A stretch of DNA of 64,000 nucleotides from Saccharobesus litoralis. Its GTDB lineage: Bacteria > Pseudomonadota > Gammaproteobacteria > Enterobacterales > Alteromonadaceae. Below are positions 1 to 8,624 of the stretch, piece by piece. A program made the translations under genes and the position numbers. Position 1 is the stretch's first letter, and each line of letters starts with the position of its first letter. The stretch lies in NCBI RefSeq assembly GCF_003063625.1, contig NZ_CP026604.1, positions 1,860,001 through 1,924,000 of the forward strand, written 5' to 3'. The notes below the pieces were generated by a model. The model saw only the letters and a program-made list of their open reading frames with translations. It did not search any database and had not been told where the DNA came from.

Positions 1-189
1 ATTCATATTTGGGACAAAAACACGTCGTTTTTAGAGGCGGTTAAAACCTTAATGTGGCAATACCGCACGCTATACAAAATAGGGGCTTATCAGCGCCGCC
101 GTGGTTTTAAAACCCCAGGTATTGGCAAATTGTTTAAGCATTTAGCGATTGAAAAACGCTTAGCCCGTTATTACCCAACCACAGACTAA
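1..189 (+). CDS. 3' end of an unrecognised protein
   Basis: Frame 1 is open from the window edge to a TAA at 187-189, giving 62 C-terminal residues that begin IHIWDKNTSF and end RLARYYPTTD. The tail is basic and tyrosine-rich. I do not recognise a family and there is no start codon in the window. It is followed after 24 bases by the OlsF-like gene on the same strand, so the two may be cotranscribed. Confidence 0.6.
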   Translation: MHIWDKNTSFLEAVKTLMWQYRTLYKIGAYQRRRGFKTPGIGKLFKHLAIEKRLARYYPTTD

Positions 190-213
190 CCATAAAAAAG
201 CAAGGACGTTGGT

Positions 214-1992
214 ATGAGCCAATCTTTAAATAACCCGCTGGATTTCGCTTTTCGCTCCTCATGGCTCAAGTGGCTAGTTGAACGGGCAACTCGCTTACAC
301 GTGGTTAAACAATGGTATCAAGATTGGCTTGAAAATGACCTACCGCAACGCAGCCTTGATAACCCACAAATTGGCAGTGAATTTTTGGATTATACCTTGG
401 GGCGGCTCAATGCTGGCACTGTGGTTCTTAACGAAGCACCTTGTGCAATTAAACCGACAGGTGCGCAATTATTTGTGGCCAATCATCCGTTAGGTGGATT
501 AGACGGTATGTTATTAACCCAATATTTGTTAAAGCTCCGGCCAGATCTAAAAGTATTAACCAACGAGTTGTTATTAGCGTTTCCTGAGTTTAAGCACTTA
601 TTTGTTGGGGTTGATGTATTAAACCCCAACAAGCAGCGCGAGAATGCCAAAGGGATCCGCGCGATTAATCAGCATTTAAAAGCGGGCGGCGCGGTATTGA
701 TATTTCCTGCGGGTACGGTATCAGAATTAAAGCTGTCGCAAATGAAAATTAGCGACGCACCTTGGCATGAATTGGTGGCTAAGTTGCAACGTAAACATCA
801 AGTAGATTGCACGCCTATTTTTGTTGAAGCGAAAAACAACATTCCGTTTTATGTCTCAGGGCTGATCCATAAGCGTTTACGAACCGTGTTTTTGTTACGA
901 GCCATGTTGGCTAATAAAGGCATACGCATGCCTATTCGTATCGGTAACACCATTACAGCGCAAGAAGTGGCAAGTTTGCGTGATGGTCGCGCTCATACAG
1001 ACTTTTTGCGTTTATGTTGTGAATCATTACAAAGCAAGCCGCATAAACCGAAAACTCGGCAAGTTAGCAGTATTAAAGGCAATGCCAATCGTGAAAAACT
1101 TATCGCCCATCATCAGCAATTAGATGAGTATTTATTGGTCGAGCAAGGCGATTTTGCGGTTTACTGTGCGCCGCATGCAAAAATGGGCTGCGTGATGCAG
1201 CAAATTAGCATTAGCCGAGAATTAACCTTTCGCGCTGTCGATGAAGGAACAGGCAAAGAATTAGATAGCGATGGCTTTGACCCTTATTACTGGCATTTAT
1301 GGGTATGGGACAAGCAAGCTCACACTGTCGTTGGTGGCTATCGCATGGCTAAGGTCGATGAGTTGATCAATCAACATGGTGTTAAACGGTTATACAGCAA
1401 TTCCTTGTATAACTATGATCCTAGCTTTATTGCCAAGTTGCAAAACTCGGTTGAGGTTGGCCGCTCTTTTATTGTGCCTGAATATCAAAAACACCCACGC
1501 GCGCTAGACATGTTATGGAAAGGCATTGGTGCTTATATGGTTAAAAACCCGCAATACCATACCATTTTTGGTTGTGTCAGCATTTCGTCGCAATATTCGC
1601 AAATGGCGCGTAGTTTACTCGCCGACACGTTTGCCTATCATTACGCGACAGATAAAGCGGTAACTAAACTGGTTAAGCCGCGCAAGCCTTTGAAAAACAA
1701 TTATAAACCTTGGAGTGATGCCTTACTGCAATCCATGGCCGAGATCCCCATTATTAATAAATTAATTGGTCGGCTAGACGCTGGCAAAACTGTACCTGTG
1801 CTTATTCGCCACTATTTAGCGCTAAACGGCAAATTTATTTCGTTTACGGTTAATTCCAGTTTTAATAATTCGCTTGATGGCCTTATTACGGTTGATTTAC
1901 GTTGCGCGCCAGACAAATATGTAAAACGTTATTTAGGCAAACAGGGCGCTGAGCAATTTAAAATAAAATGGGGATTGCAAGATGCTGCTTAG
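214..1992 (+). CDS. olsF: OlsF-like bifunctional acyltransferase (ornithine lipid synthesis)
   Basis: The 592-residue protein joins two acyltransferase modules. Residues about 60-270 look like a PlsC/lysophospholipid acyltransferase, with NH91PLGGLD97 as the His-Asp acyl-transfer motif. Residues about 300-490 look like the OlsB/GNAT ornithine N-acyltransferase fold (motif GRSFIVPEYQ and the DPYYWHLWVWD segment). OlsF proteins with this order make ornithine lipids: the C-terminal part N-acylates ornithine from acyl-ACP and the N-terminal part adds the second acyl chain. Automated pipelines often call such proteins 'hemolysin'. The ATG at 214 follows AAGGA. The stop overlaps the DinB-like gene by 11 bases, suggesting cotranscription. 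Ornithine lipid as product is inferred from architecture. Confidence 0.8.
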   Translation: MSQSLNNPLDFAFRSSWLKWLVERATRLHVVKQWYQDWLENDLPQRSLDNPQIGSEFLDYTLGRLNAGTVVLNEAPCAIKPTGAQLFVANHPLGGLDGMLLTQYLLKLRPDLKVLTNELLLAFPEFKHLFVGVDVLNPNKQRENAKGIRAINQHLKAGGAVLIFPAGTVSELKLSQMKISDAPWHELVAKLQRKHQVDCTPIFVEAKNNIPFYVSGLIHKRLRTVFLLRAMLANKGIRMPIRIGNTITAQEVASLRDGRAHTDFLRLCCESLQSKPHKPKTRQVSSIKGNANREKLIAHHQQLDEYLLVEQGDFAVYCAPHAKMGCVMQQISISRELTFRAVDEGTGKELDSDGFDPYYWHLWVWDKQAHTVVGGYRMAKVDELINQHGVKRLYSNSLYNYDPSFIAKLQNSVEVGRSFIVPEYQKHPRALDMLWKGIGAYMVKNPQYHTIFGCVSISSQYSQMARSLLADTFAYHYATDKAVTKLVKPRKPLKNNYKPWSDALLQSMAEIPIINKLIGRLDAGKTVPVLIRHYLALNGKFISFTVNSSFNNSLDGLITVDLRCAPDKYVKRYLGKQGAEQFKIKWGLQDAA

Positions 1993-2503
1993 CCATGCCG
2001 TCAATGTATTGGATCAAATCGAAAGCTGCTTGCAAGTCATGGCTGATTTACCTGCCGAGCAACGCAAATACTATGCTGAGTTGTCATTAGGGCGCCATGT
2101 TCGGCATATTAGCGATCATTATCTGGCGTTTTTAAGCGCTTGTGGCGGTACTGTTTTTACATCTGAACCTTGTATTGATTACAACACCCGTCATCGTGAT
2201 AGCCCGATTGAAACCGATATTCATTTGGCACGTGAACATATCCGAGCCTTACAGCGCAAATTAGCCAGTATACAGATTAGTGTTAAAACCAAGGTCACTG
2301 TGATGTCTGAAATTGATTGCAGTGACATGCAAACTTACGCGTTTAGCTCAAGCATAGAGCGTGAACTCTTGTATTTAATTAATCATACTATTCATCACGC
2401 AGCCTACATGGCGTTATTAGCCAAGCAAAAGGGTATTTATTTTCCTGAGAATATTGGGGTTGCACCCAGTACGCTGACTTACCAACGCCAGTTAAGTGAA
2501 TAG
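1982..2503 (+). CDS. DinB-fold protein
   Basis: This 173-residue protein has the four-helix DinB-superfamily pattern, with histidines that could form the metal triad: H42 or H46 in RHISDHY, and H135 with H138/H139 in NHTIHH. DinB-fold proteins include thiol-dependent transferases and many of unknown substrate, so only the fold is claimed. It overlaps the end of the OlsF-like gene by 11 bases and is followed closely by the NRDE gene, so the three probably form one transcript. Confidence 0.7.
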   Translation: MLLSHAVNVLDQIESCLQVMADLPAEQRKYYAELSLGRHVRHISDHYLAFLSACGGTVFTSEPCIDYNTRHRDSPIETDIHLAREHIRALQRKLASIQISVKTKVTVMSEIDCSDMQTYAFSSSIERELLYLINHTIHHAAYMALLAKQKGIYFPENIGVAPSTLTYQRQLSE

Positions 2504-2515
2504 TTGAGACAAGCT

Positions 2516-3244
2516 ATGTGTACCTATACTTGGTTACCGCAATCTTCGGGCGCTATTGTCACTATGAATCGTGATGAAAGGCGAGAGCGTCCCGAAGGAG
2601 ATAAGATCACGACGCTCAGTTATCAGCAAGGTTCTTTGCAAGTCTATTATCCTATCGATAAACAAGCAGGCGGAACTTGGTTTGGCTATAACACCGCTGG
2701 CTTATGCTTAGCCTTGCTTAACCGCTATCAAGACGCTGAAAACCAATCGATACCCGAAGCAGTCAAACGTAGCCGAGGTGACATTATTCCGCATTTGCTT
2801 AAATGCGCCAGTTTACCGCATGTGATACAACAAATAGAGACAAACGATTTTAGTGGGTACCCGGCATTTGATTTAATGTTTACCGATGGTCAGGAATTGT
2901 GGCAACTTAGCCACCGTAACCCACAACAAAAGCCAGTCTTGCAACAGCATGCATCTGACTTACCCTTTATGCTGACATCGTCTTCTGTCGCACCCGAGGT
3001 CACGTTTAATTATCGGCACCATCAATTTACGCAATTTTTGAAGCACACAAGTAAAACAACTGCCGAGTTTATTTTAGAACATTTTCATTTAGTGCAAACT
3101 AAAGGTCTTGAAAGTGAAAGCGTGCTAATGTCGCGCGACTTGTCCCACACCAAAAGTATTTGCCAAATTGACTTAGGCGCTCAATCTTATTTTTTACGGT
3201 ATCTGCGCCAACCAGAATTTGCCCGAGCTTTCGCTTCGCTGTGA
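2516..3244 (+). CDS. NRDE/TANGO2 family protein
   Basis: From the ATG at 2516 the protein is 242 residues and begins MCTYTWLP, with the family's defining NRDE stretch (MNRDERRERPEG) near residue 20. An in-frame TTG lies 12 bases upstream, but the ATG places Cys at position 2 as in NRDE (DUF833) proteins, which resemble Ntn hydrolases. Bacterial members have no settled substrate; human TANGO2 is linked to lipid and haem handling. It follows the DinB-like stop by 12 bases, probably in the same operon. Confidence 0.8.
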   Translation: MCTYTWLPQSSGAIVTMNRDERRERPEGDKITTLSYQQGSLQVYYPIDKQAGGTWFGYNTAGLCLALLNRYQDAENQSIPEAVKRSRGDIIPHLLKCASLPHVIQQIETNDFSGYPAFDLMFTDGQELWQLSHRNPQQKPVLQQHASDLPFMLTSSSVAPEVTFNYRHHQFTQFLKHTSKTTAEFILEHFHLVQTKGLESESVLMSRDLSHTKSICQIDLGAQSYFLRYLRQPEFARAFASL

Positions 3245-3384
3245 ATTGATTTTTGTTCTGGTTGGTGATGATTGGCAGGTTGGTGATGGTTGGAAGCGGC
3301 GGGAGTCGTCCGACTTCGGCCCCCCCAAGGGTCTATATTGAAACGTTAAATGGATGTCGAGAGCCCCGAGCGAAGCGAGTCGCA

Positions 3385-3423
3385 CCGTTAAAAGTTTCCG
3401 TTTTAAGCATCACTTTTTAACGG
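3385..3423. terminator. inverted repeat between convergent genes
   Basis: CCGTTAAAAGT (3385-3395) pairs with ACTTTTTAACGG (3412-3423) with one bulged T. It sits between the convergent ends of the NRDE gene and the coiled-coil gene, and the T/A-rich arms suit a bidirectional terminator. The preceding 3245-3384 contains G+C-rich sequence with no gene. Confidence 0.45.
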
Positions 3424-3441
3424 ATGACTAATTTAATATCA

Positions 3442-3780
3442 TTATACGCCTAGCTGGCTAAGATAATGATTTAAATAGTCTTGACCATCATAAAGTGAAG
3501 AACTTAAGTCGAAAATGTTTGTTGAACCTACTCGCGCTTCGCAATGCATTGAGACTTCACTGATAGCTGGCAGTAAAAAGCTTTGTTCATGTACATTTAA
3601 CTGTCCTTTGCGTTCTCTTTTTTCCAATTCCTTTAAGTGTTCACCAATATTTGTTTTTAATTGTGAGTATTTTTCTGAACACAGTTTCAGATTTTTGTTG
3701 GCTCCATCGACTAATTTGAAAGCTTCCTCGAACTGTTGCCTGTATTCTTCCAATATTTTTTTTATTTGAAGTAATTCCAT
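3442..3780 (-). CDS. small coiled-coil protein, unknown function
   Basis: The 112-residue protein is largely charged helix (residues about 1-60, LLQIKKILEEYRQQFEEAFK onward), with no signal peptide or membrane segment. The start is supported by GGAG eight bases upstream. I do not recognise a family. It stands alone between the convergent NRDE gene and the divergent glycosidase gene. Confidence 0.6.
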   Translation of the reverse strand: MELLQIKKILEEYRQQFEEAFKLVDGANKNLKLCSEKYSQLKTNIGEHLKELEKRERKGQLNVHEQSFLLPAISEVSMHCEARVGSTNIFDLSSSLYDGQDYLNHYLSQLGV

Positions 3781-4138
3781 GAGTTCTCCGTAGGTATATG
3801 ACAGCCAATCAACCGGACGAACCCTATTTCCCCCGTCCGCATTAACAAAGCTTAAATTTTACTTACCTCGTAGGCTACTGAAAACAAGCCCTGCGATCAA
3901 CCCTTTAAAATAAACCGAGAAGATTACCCTTAACCCTGTTTTTATTATGATCTCGGATGTCGTTCATATATAGGTAAAGTTAAAGAAGTGTTAACCTAAA
4001 TGTACTTTATATACATATGATGTTTATATATGTATTATTTGGTGGTTGTAGTGTTTAGCCATTCTGCACTCACATAACAACTAAAATACACAAGCATAAC
4101 TCGCCATTTCGATGGCAATCACAACAATGGGATAACAC
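3781..4138. other. intergenic region upstream of glycosidase
   Basis: These 358 bases separate divergent genes and must hold both promoters. The stretch 3950-4060 is very A+T-rich with repeated TATATA runs. I could not assign a -35/-10 pair or an operator with confidence, and no further ORF is seen. Confidence 0.4.
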
Positions 4139-6607
4139 ATGAAACGTCATTTACTTGGAGCCTCTGTCGCTTCAGCTTTGCTGCTATTAAGTGCGTGCAA
4201 TGGTAGCGGTTCGAGTAGCACTAAAAACATCGAGCCTAAGTCGGCTGAGGCATCAATGGAATCAGGCCAAACCCAGAACGCTAACAGTGCGCCAATTAGC
4301 CCATTAGAGCGAGAAGCTCGCGGGAAAATTGAGCAGCTATTAAGCATGATGGAAACAGCCAAGGCTAAAAACATAGACGTTACCCGTGAAGAAACCATTG
4401 TGTGGTTTGCCAAGCAGTTTTTAAAGTTTGCTAATTGGGATGAAGCCAACCCCGAAGCAATTGAAGCCGCATTCGGTTATGAGCGTTATTACGCGGCCAA
4501 TAAAAAACAATTGGCTGCCGATTTACCGACATTTGAACGGCAAAAAGTGATTGAAATTGTCGATAAAGGGATCGGTGTTTTAGGGCAAGAGTTGCGCGGC
4601 GAAATCAAGCGTCGTCCAGTTCGTAAAGTGGATTGGCAAAATACCAAAGCCGGTGACAATATGTTTGTTAGCAATGGCAAGCCGATTTTTCCGTACGATT
4701 ACTTTTCTAAAACGGTTGGCCAACCGTTAACGAATACTGATATTTATAACGATCATCTCGGGGCATTGTACCATGGCGGTGAAGATTTATACCCAGTTGA
4801 TCATGACCGAGCGATCAACTCATTTTTGCTCAAAGAAGATGGCACATTTGATCAGCAACTGATGGAAGAATTAACCCGCATTCCTGACACCAATATTGGC
4901 TTTTTAGTTTATTGGATTATGGGCATTCCTGAGTGGGTTGAGCAAAGAGAACCAGAGGTGCGTAAAGGTCGCTCGCTATTTACGGGTTTTGATGTCGACA
5001 ATCCATTGGCACGTGAAGTTTGGGGGAAAATTATTCGTGAAACCGGCCGCTTAACCAAGGGCAAAAAAGTGACTGAATTAGGTTTTGTATTGGCGAACGA
5101 ACCGCATTGGTTTTCAGAAAAAGACCATTGGACAGCCAGATTTCACGAAATGACCGAGTTGTCGTCTTACACAGTGAAAAAATTTCAAAACTGGTTAAAC
5201 GCTAAATACAGTGGTGATATTACCGAGCTAAACCGTAATTGGGGCAGTGCATTTGCTAGCTTTACCCATGTTCAAGTTGCAATACCTATGGATAAAGCGT
5301 TACTGGGCACAGCGCAATGGTACGACTGGATGCGTTACAATATGGACCGTGGTACCGAGTGGTTCAAGTTTATGCAAGATGAATTGCATGCGGTCAATCC
5401 AGATGCCGATACGCATATCAAAATTATGCCGCGCATGTTTATGGAAAACTCGCGATCGGGTGGCATTGATACCGAAGCTTTAGCTGAATTAACTACTATG
5501 GTTGGTCATGATGCTAAATCATTGGGCAGTAAAAATATCCGTCCGAGTAAGTCATCAAAATGGTTAGAACGCTACGCTTATTATTGGAGTGGTGTCAGCA
5601 TGTTCCACGACTTTATGGAGTCGGTAGCGCCAGACAAAATTAACGTCAACTCCGAGTCACACTTTTTATCTTCGGGTCAATGGCGCGATTTAGACACACG
5701 CACCAGTTATGTACGTAGTGTTTACTGGTTAGCAACACTAGGTGGAATGGACGCCAACATGGCTTGGTTCTGGGCGCGTGATCCTGATGGTTCACCAGAA
5801 GATAGATTAGAAGGCGAACTAAACTTTTTTGACCCAGGTTTAGCGGGAGCTTACGCTGGCTCTAACAATATGCAACCGCATGTGAGCAATGAGTACACTC
5901 AAGTTATGTTCGATATGAACAGCTTTTCTGAAGAAATTATTGCGTTACGTGAGCAGCGCCGACCGGTGCGATTGTTCTATACAGAAACAACAGCTATCAA
6001 TACCAAAGATTATATGACGCAAGGCTATAAACTGTATGAAGCTTTGCATTTTGAAGGGTTCCCACTGGGGTATGTGACAAACAATATTATTCAAAAGCAG
6101 GATAACAAGAATTGGGATGTGGTGGTTGTACACAATACCCCATATGTGACAGACCATGAGTTTGCAACTTTGCAGTCTTACCTAACAAACGGTGGTACTG
6201 TGATTGTTGATTCTAAAAAGTCGCTATCGCTTAATGAATACGGTAAACCACGTGCGCAACAATTAACCGCGGGTAAGGGCAAACTACTGGTATTGAATAC
6301 GCATGATATTGATAAAATTAAACAGGCTGCCTTAGGTGCAATTAAACCCGCTAGTTTACCTGCGGTTGTTGTAAAAGAGGAAAATGGCAAACCTTATAAA
6401 ACCACGAGCTGGCGTGTGGTGGATAATGGTAAAGGCGGTTATACAGCTATTTTGTTTAACTTAGGGCATGACACTGCCAAACTGCAATTGTCATTGCAAA
6501 ATGGTCAAGGCTTTACGATAACCGATATGATGACCAGTAACGCAATGCCGTCGTCATTTGCCATTCAATCAGAAGATGTGTTGCTGCTTGAGGTTATGCC
6601 AAACTAA
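4139..6607 (+). CDS. GH42-like (clan GH-A) lipoprotein glycoside hydrolase
   Basis: The 822-residue protein starts with a lipoprotein signal (lipobox LSAC, Cys20), has a low-complexity linker to about residue 55, a TIM-barrel domain to about residue 600, then a flavodoxin-like trimerisation-type domain (VVVVHNTPY...GGTVIVDSKK) and a short beta C-terminal domain, as in GH42 beta-galactosidases. Candidate catalytic residues are E321 in VLANEPHW (acid/base after strand 4) and E506 in NVNSESHF (nucleophile after strand 7). It is longer than ordinary GH42 enzymes. GH42-like marine enzymes include beta-carrageenases (GH167), so a galactan substrate is likely, but the exact family needs a search. 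It stands alone and is probably anchored in the outer membrane. Confidence 0.75.
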   Translation: MKRHLLGASVASALLLLSACNGSGSSSTKNIEPKSAEASMESGQTQNANSAPISPLEREARGKIEQLLSMMETAKAKNIDVTREETIVWFAKQFLKFANWDEANPEAIEAAFGYERYYAANKKQLAADLPTFERQKVIEIVDKGIGVLGQELRGEIKRRPVRKVDWQNTKAGDNMFVSNGKPIFPYDYFSKTVGQPLTNTDIYNDHLGALYHGGEDLYPVDHDRAINSFLLKEDGTFDQQLMEELTRIPDTNIGFLVYWIMGIPEWVEQREPEVRKGRSLFTGFDVDNPLAREVWGKIIRETGRLTKGKKVTELGFVLANEPHWFSEKDHWTARFHEMTELSSYTVKKFQNWLNAKYSGDITELNRNWGSAFASFTHVQVAIPMDKALLGTAQWYDWMRYNMDRGTEWFKFMQDELHAVNPDADTHIKIMPRMFMENSRSGGIDTEALAELTTMVGHDAKSLGSKNIRPSKSSKWLERYAYYWSGVSMFHDFMESVAPDKINVNSESHFLSSGQWRDLDTRTSYVRSVYWLATLGGMDANMAWFWARDPDGSPEDRLEGELNFFDPGLAGAYAGSNNMQPHVSNEYTQVMFDMNSFSEEIIALREQRRPVRLFYTETTAINTKDYMTQGYKLYEALHFEGFPLGYVTNNIIQKQDNKNWDVVVVHNTPYVTDHEFATLQSYLTNGGTVIVDSKKSLSLNEYGKPRAQQLTAGKGKLLVLNTHDIDKIKQAALGAIKPASLPAVVVKEENGKPYKTTSWRVVDNGKGGYTAILFNLGHDTAKLQLSLQNGQGFTITDMMTSNAMPSSFAIQSEDVLLLEVMPN

Positions 6608-6624
6608 GCTAGCACCGCGTTTTA

Positions 6625-6653
6625 TCTCTAATAGGCGGGATGCCTATTAGAGA
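6625..6653. terminator. 12-bp stem-loop after the glycosidase
   Basis: TCTCTAATAGGC (6625-6636) and GCCTATTAGAGA (6642-6653) are perfect inverted arms around a 5-base loop, 18 bases after the stop. No T-run follows, so it may be a transcript-end hairpin or the first module of the palindromic repeat array next to it. Confidence 0.5.
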
Positions 6654-6659
6654 GATACA

Positions 6660-6829
6660 AGGCGAACATTTATGTTTGCAGACCCTGCAGAATTTTCTTT
6701 TGTAGGTGAGCATTTATGTTTGCAGAGCCTGCAAAATTTTCTTTGTAGGTGAGCATTTATGCTTGCAGAGCCTGCAAAACTTTCTTTGTAGATGAGCATT
6801 TATGCTTGCAGAGCCTGCATAATTTTCTA
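6660..6829. repeat. four tandem 43/44-bp repeats containing hairpins
   Basis: Four units start at 6660, 6704, 6747 and 6790. Each reads AGGTGAGCATTTATG followed by a hairpin of the form TTGCAGAGCCTGCAA (arms TTGCAG/CTGCAA), then TTTTCTTTGT. The units differ at only a few bases. Related single copies occur in the opposite orientation near 10472-10500 and 55965-56010, so this is one local amplification of a dispersed palindromic repeat. Confidence 0.85.
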
Positions 6830-6856
6830 ACCAAAAGAGCAAGACTAAAGCCTCGC

Positions 6857-7369
6857 CTAGCTTGTAAGGTTTTCTAACCATTCGTGTTGAAAAACATCGC
6901 CTTCAATCGGTAAATTGAGCGCTGTCATTTTTTCTTCCAATGCCGCTATTTTTTGATTGAGTTCACTCATGGTGATGGTGTTATCGTCTAATTGATAGAC
7001 CTGTTGTGAGCCTTTATAACTAAACAATAAAATGCGCATGGCGCTTGGGTTGTTGTTATCGACCCCAGCTTGGATTTTTTTATGCGCTCGAGTGATCAAG
7101 TTGAGGGTTTGTTTTAAATCCCATACGTATTTTATTTCAGTTAAATAATCATGGTTTTGATAGGCTTTTAATATTTGCCAAACAATGATCATCGCCAGCA
7201 CAACGCCACCTAAATTTATCCAAAAGTGAGTGCCTTCACCATCAGTAAATAGTTGAATAATTAAGGTGGATAACCCTAGGGAGAGGGTAGCAAATATCGC
7301 GATAGTACCGACAATCACTTTGTTTAAGTGTTCACGGTAACGTTGTTTATTAATGGATTTTAGTTGCAT
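6857..7369 (-). CDS. DUF3087-like inner-membrane protein
   Basis: The 170-residue protein has two membrane segments (about residues 17-40 and 48-66) followed by a soluble C-terminal domain with a short coiled coil (ELNQKIAALEEKMTAL). Its N-terminal pattern INKQRYREHLNKVIVG resembles DUF3087 proteins of gammaproteobacteria, whose function is unknown. It is flanked by repeats on both sides and has no operon partner. Confidence 0.65.
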   Translation of the reverse strand: MQLKSINKQRYREHLNKVIVGTIAIFATLSLGLSTLIIQLFTDGEGTHFWINLGGVVLAMIIVWQILKAYQNHDYLTEIKYVWDLKQTLNLITRAHKKIQAGVDNNNPSAMRILLFSYKGSQQVYQLDDNTITMSELNQKIAALEEKMTALNLPIEGDVFQHEWLENLTS

Positions 7370-7414
7370 ATCATTATTCGGCTAATCATTAATGGGCTAA
7401 GACTAAAGCGCGAA

Positions 7415-7638
7415 TATAGTCTTCTCGCTCAGGCTTTATGGTTCATTGTCAGCGCTTACTCTCGACTTTGGCTCCTGCGTCGTCCTACTACCTAAGTCCC
7501 TTGAGGCAACCCCAATCACATAATAGAGCATATGCTCATGGGGATTCGAAGCTTGCCTACATGGATGTAGGTAAGGAGCGTGAGCAAGGATGCGGTAGCT
7601 TTGACGGCTTCCCCTAAAACCTGATCGCTTTGACTATA
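7415..7638 (+). mobile_element. MITE-like element, family 1, copy A
   Basis: This 224-base noncoding repeat begins TATAGTCTTCTCGCTCAGG and ends CCTGATCGCTTTGACTATA. Its ends form imperfect terminal inverted repeats of about 24 bases (18 identities), and each end can be read as TA next to TAGTC/GACTA. Other copies lie at 10195-10466 (inverted), 36993-37169 and 62540-62811, with a fragment near 48413-48481. Internally it carries CCTACATGGATGTAGG-type and GAGCATATGCTC palindromes. No transposase is encoded. Confidence 0.8.
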
Positions 7639-7710
7639 ATAAAGTAACATTGAATAATAACAAGCCTTTGTTAGACAAAGGTAAAGACTTAAATAACCTC
7701 CTAAAACCAG

Positions 7711-8163
7711 CTAATACAAGCGGTTAGCGCATTTACTAAAACGGCTTGATTTCATGATATTGAAACGAGCCAACGCCAGCTTAGTGGCTGCTTGTTTTTC
7801 AATAGAGAACACTAAACGAGATACTTGGTTAATACCACTGCAAAGCGATTGTTTAAACGAGTTGTTATTGATTGACGCTTCGACCACGCCAACCATATAA
7901 GCGATAGCCATACTTTGTGCGAGATCGTCTGGCAGTTTTTTATCATACATCCAAGGTAATAAATGCGTTTTAAGCTGACTTGATACAAGGTTTTGGGTAA
8001 TACCATACTGCATAAGATCAAAGCCAACCGCACTGCCTTTGGTTAACGGGTTTGATTTATAGAGTTTAATGGCGCTTTGTAAATCCGCAGGCGTTTGCAA
8101 TTCTGTTGCATGAGATTGAGCAGAAAACAGTACTAAACTGATAAGAGCAATGACTTTGAACAT
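7711..8163 (-). CDS. small secreted protein, weak Rap1a/Tai resemblance
   Basis: The 150-residue protein has a signal peptide (cleavage likely after SHA, residue 19) and two cysteines (SLC near residue 107 and SKC near 145), which could form a disulphide. The pattern AYMVGVVEA...SLC...C is loosely like Rap1a/Tai immunity proteins, but I would not assign that function. Its start codon follows a perfect 21-bp inverted repeat whose proximal arm contains the only Shine-Dalgarno-like sequence (AAGG). Confidence 0.6.
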   Translation of the reverse strand: MFKVIALISLVLFSAQSHATELQTPADLQSAIKLYKSNPLTKGSAVGFDLMQYGITQNLVSSQLKTHLLPWMYDKKLPDDLAQSMAIAYMVGVVEASINNNSFKQSLCSGINQVSRLVFSIEKQAATKLALARFNIMKSSRFSKCANRLY

Positions 8164-8167
8164 ATAT

Positions 8168-8222
8168 CAAACCTTAAACATATGATGTTTAATAATAGTA
8201 TACATCATATGTTTAAGGTTTG
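8168..8222. promoter_or_regulatory. 21-bp perfect inverted repeat covering a ribosome-binding site
   Basis: Arms 8168-8188 and 8202-8222 are perfectly complementary around a 13-base A+T-rich loop, ending five bases before the start codon at 8163 (minus strand). In the mRNA, the AAGG that would serve as ribosome-binding site lies in the stem. It could be a translational hairpin, an operator for a dimeric repressor, or a mobile palindrome. Confidence 0.7.
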
Positions 8223-8283
8223 TTAATAGATCTTGGTTTTTTAAGTGATATTTCGACTCATTGCGTGTTGATTGCTTGCGGTA

Positions 8284-8505
8284 CTAGTACCTTTTCAATT
8301 TAATTTTGATTAGTTGAAAACATTGGTGATCACTTTCACACTGAGCGCGAAGCAGTCGAAGTGTCGGTAAATTAGAAAGTAATAAGACTTCGACAAGCTC
8401 AGCCTGAAGTTGTTTATTTAATCTAAATATGGCTAAAAACATCACTAGTGATAGTAAATTATGCGAGTGATTCAACTGATCATTTCTTTCTGGGAACAGT
8501 ACTAG
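8284..8505. mobile_element. CTAG-flanked MITE, copy 1
   Basis: A 222-base noncoding segment bounded by CTAG at 8284-8287 and 8502-8505. Its ends are imperfect inverted repeats that share a GATYAGTTGAA block. An inverted, similar copy lies at 49982-50203, also bounded by CTAG. A 4-base CTAG duplication is the usual target duplication of several IS5-family transposases. No transposase is present. Confidence 0.75.
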
Positions 8506-8596
8506 AAATCATCTCCTTTTATCTACATTTTCCTCTTAAATTCAACAAAAGTGTCATTCACTCTTTACATGTTATTACTAAAAAGATAATCTAAAT

Positions 8597-8614
8597 GGTA
8601 ATGATTATCAATAA
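8597..8614. promoter_or_regulatory. Fur-box-like site upstream of the NiSOD operon
   Basis: GGTAATGATTATCAATAA resembles the 19-bp Fur consensus GATAATGATAATCATTATC and lies just before the first gene of the operon that ends in sodN-sodX. Fur repression would switch the nickel enzyme on when iron is scarce. Confidence 0.6.
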
Positions 8615-8624
8615 GGTTATTGGA

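Noticed and set aside
6660-6829. Possible CRISPR-like array
   Set aside because: Four 43-bp units are directly adjacent with no variable spacers and no cas genes are present.
8284-8475. 63-residue minus-strand ORF
   Set aside because: It lies inside the CTAG MITE and has no ribosome-binding site.
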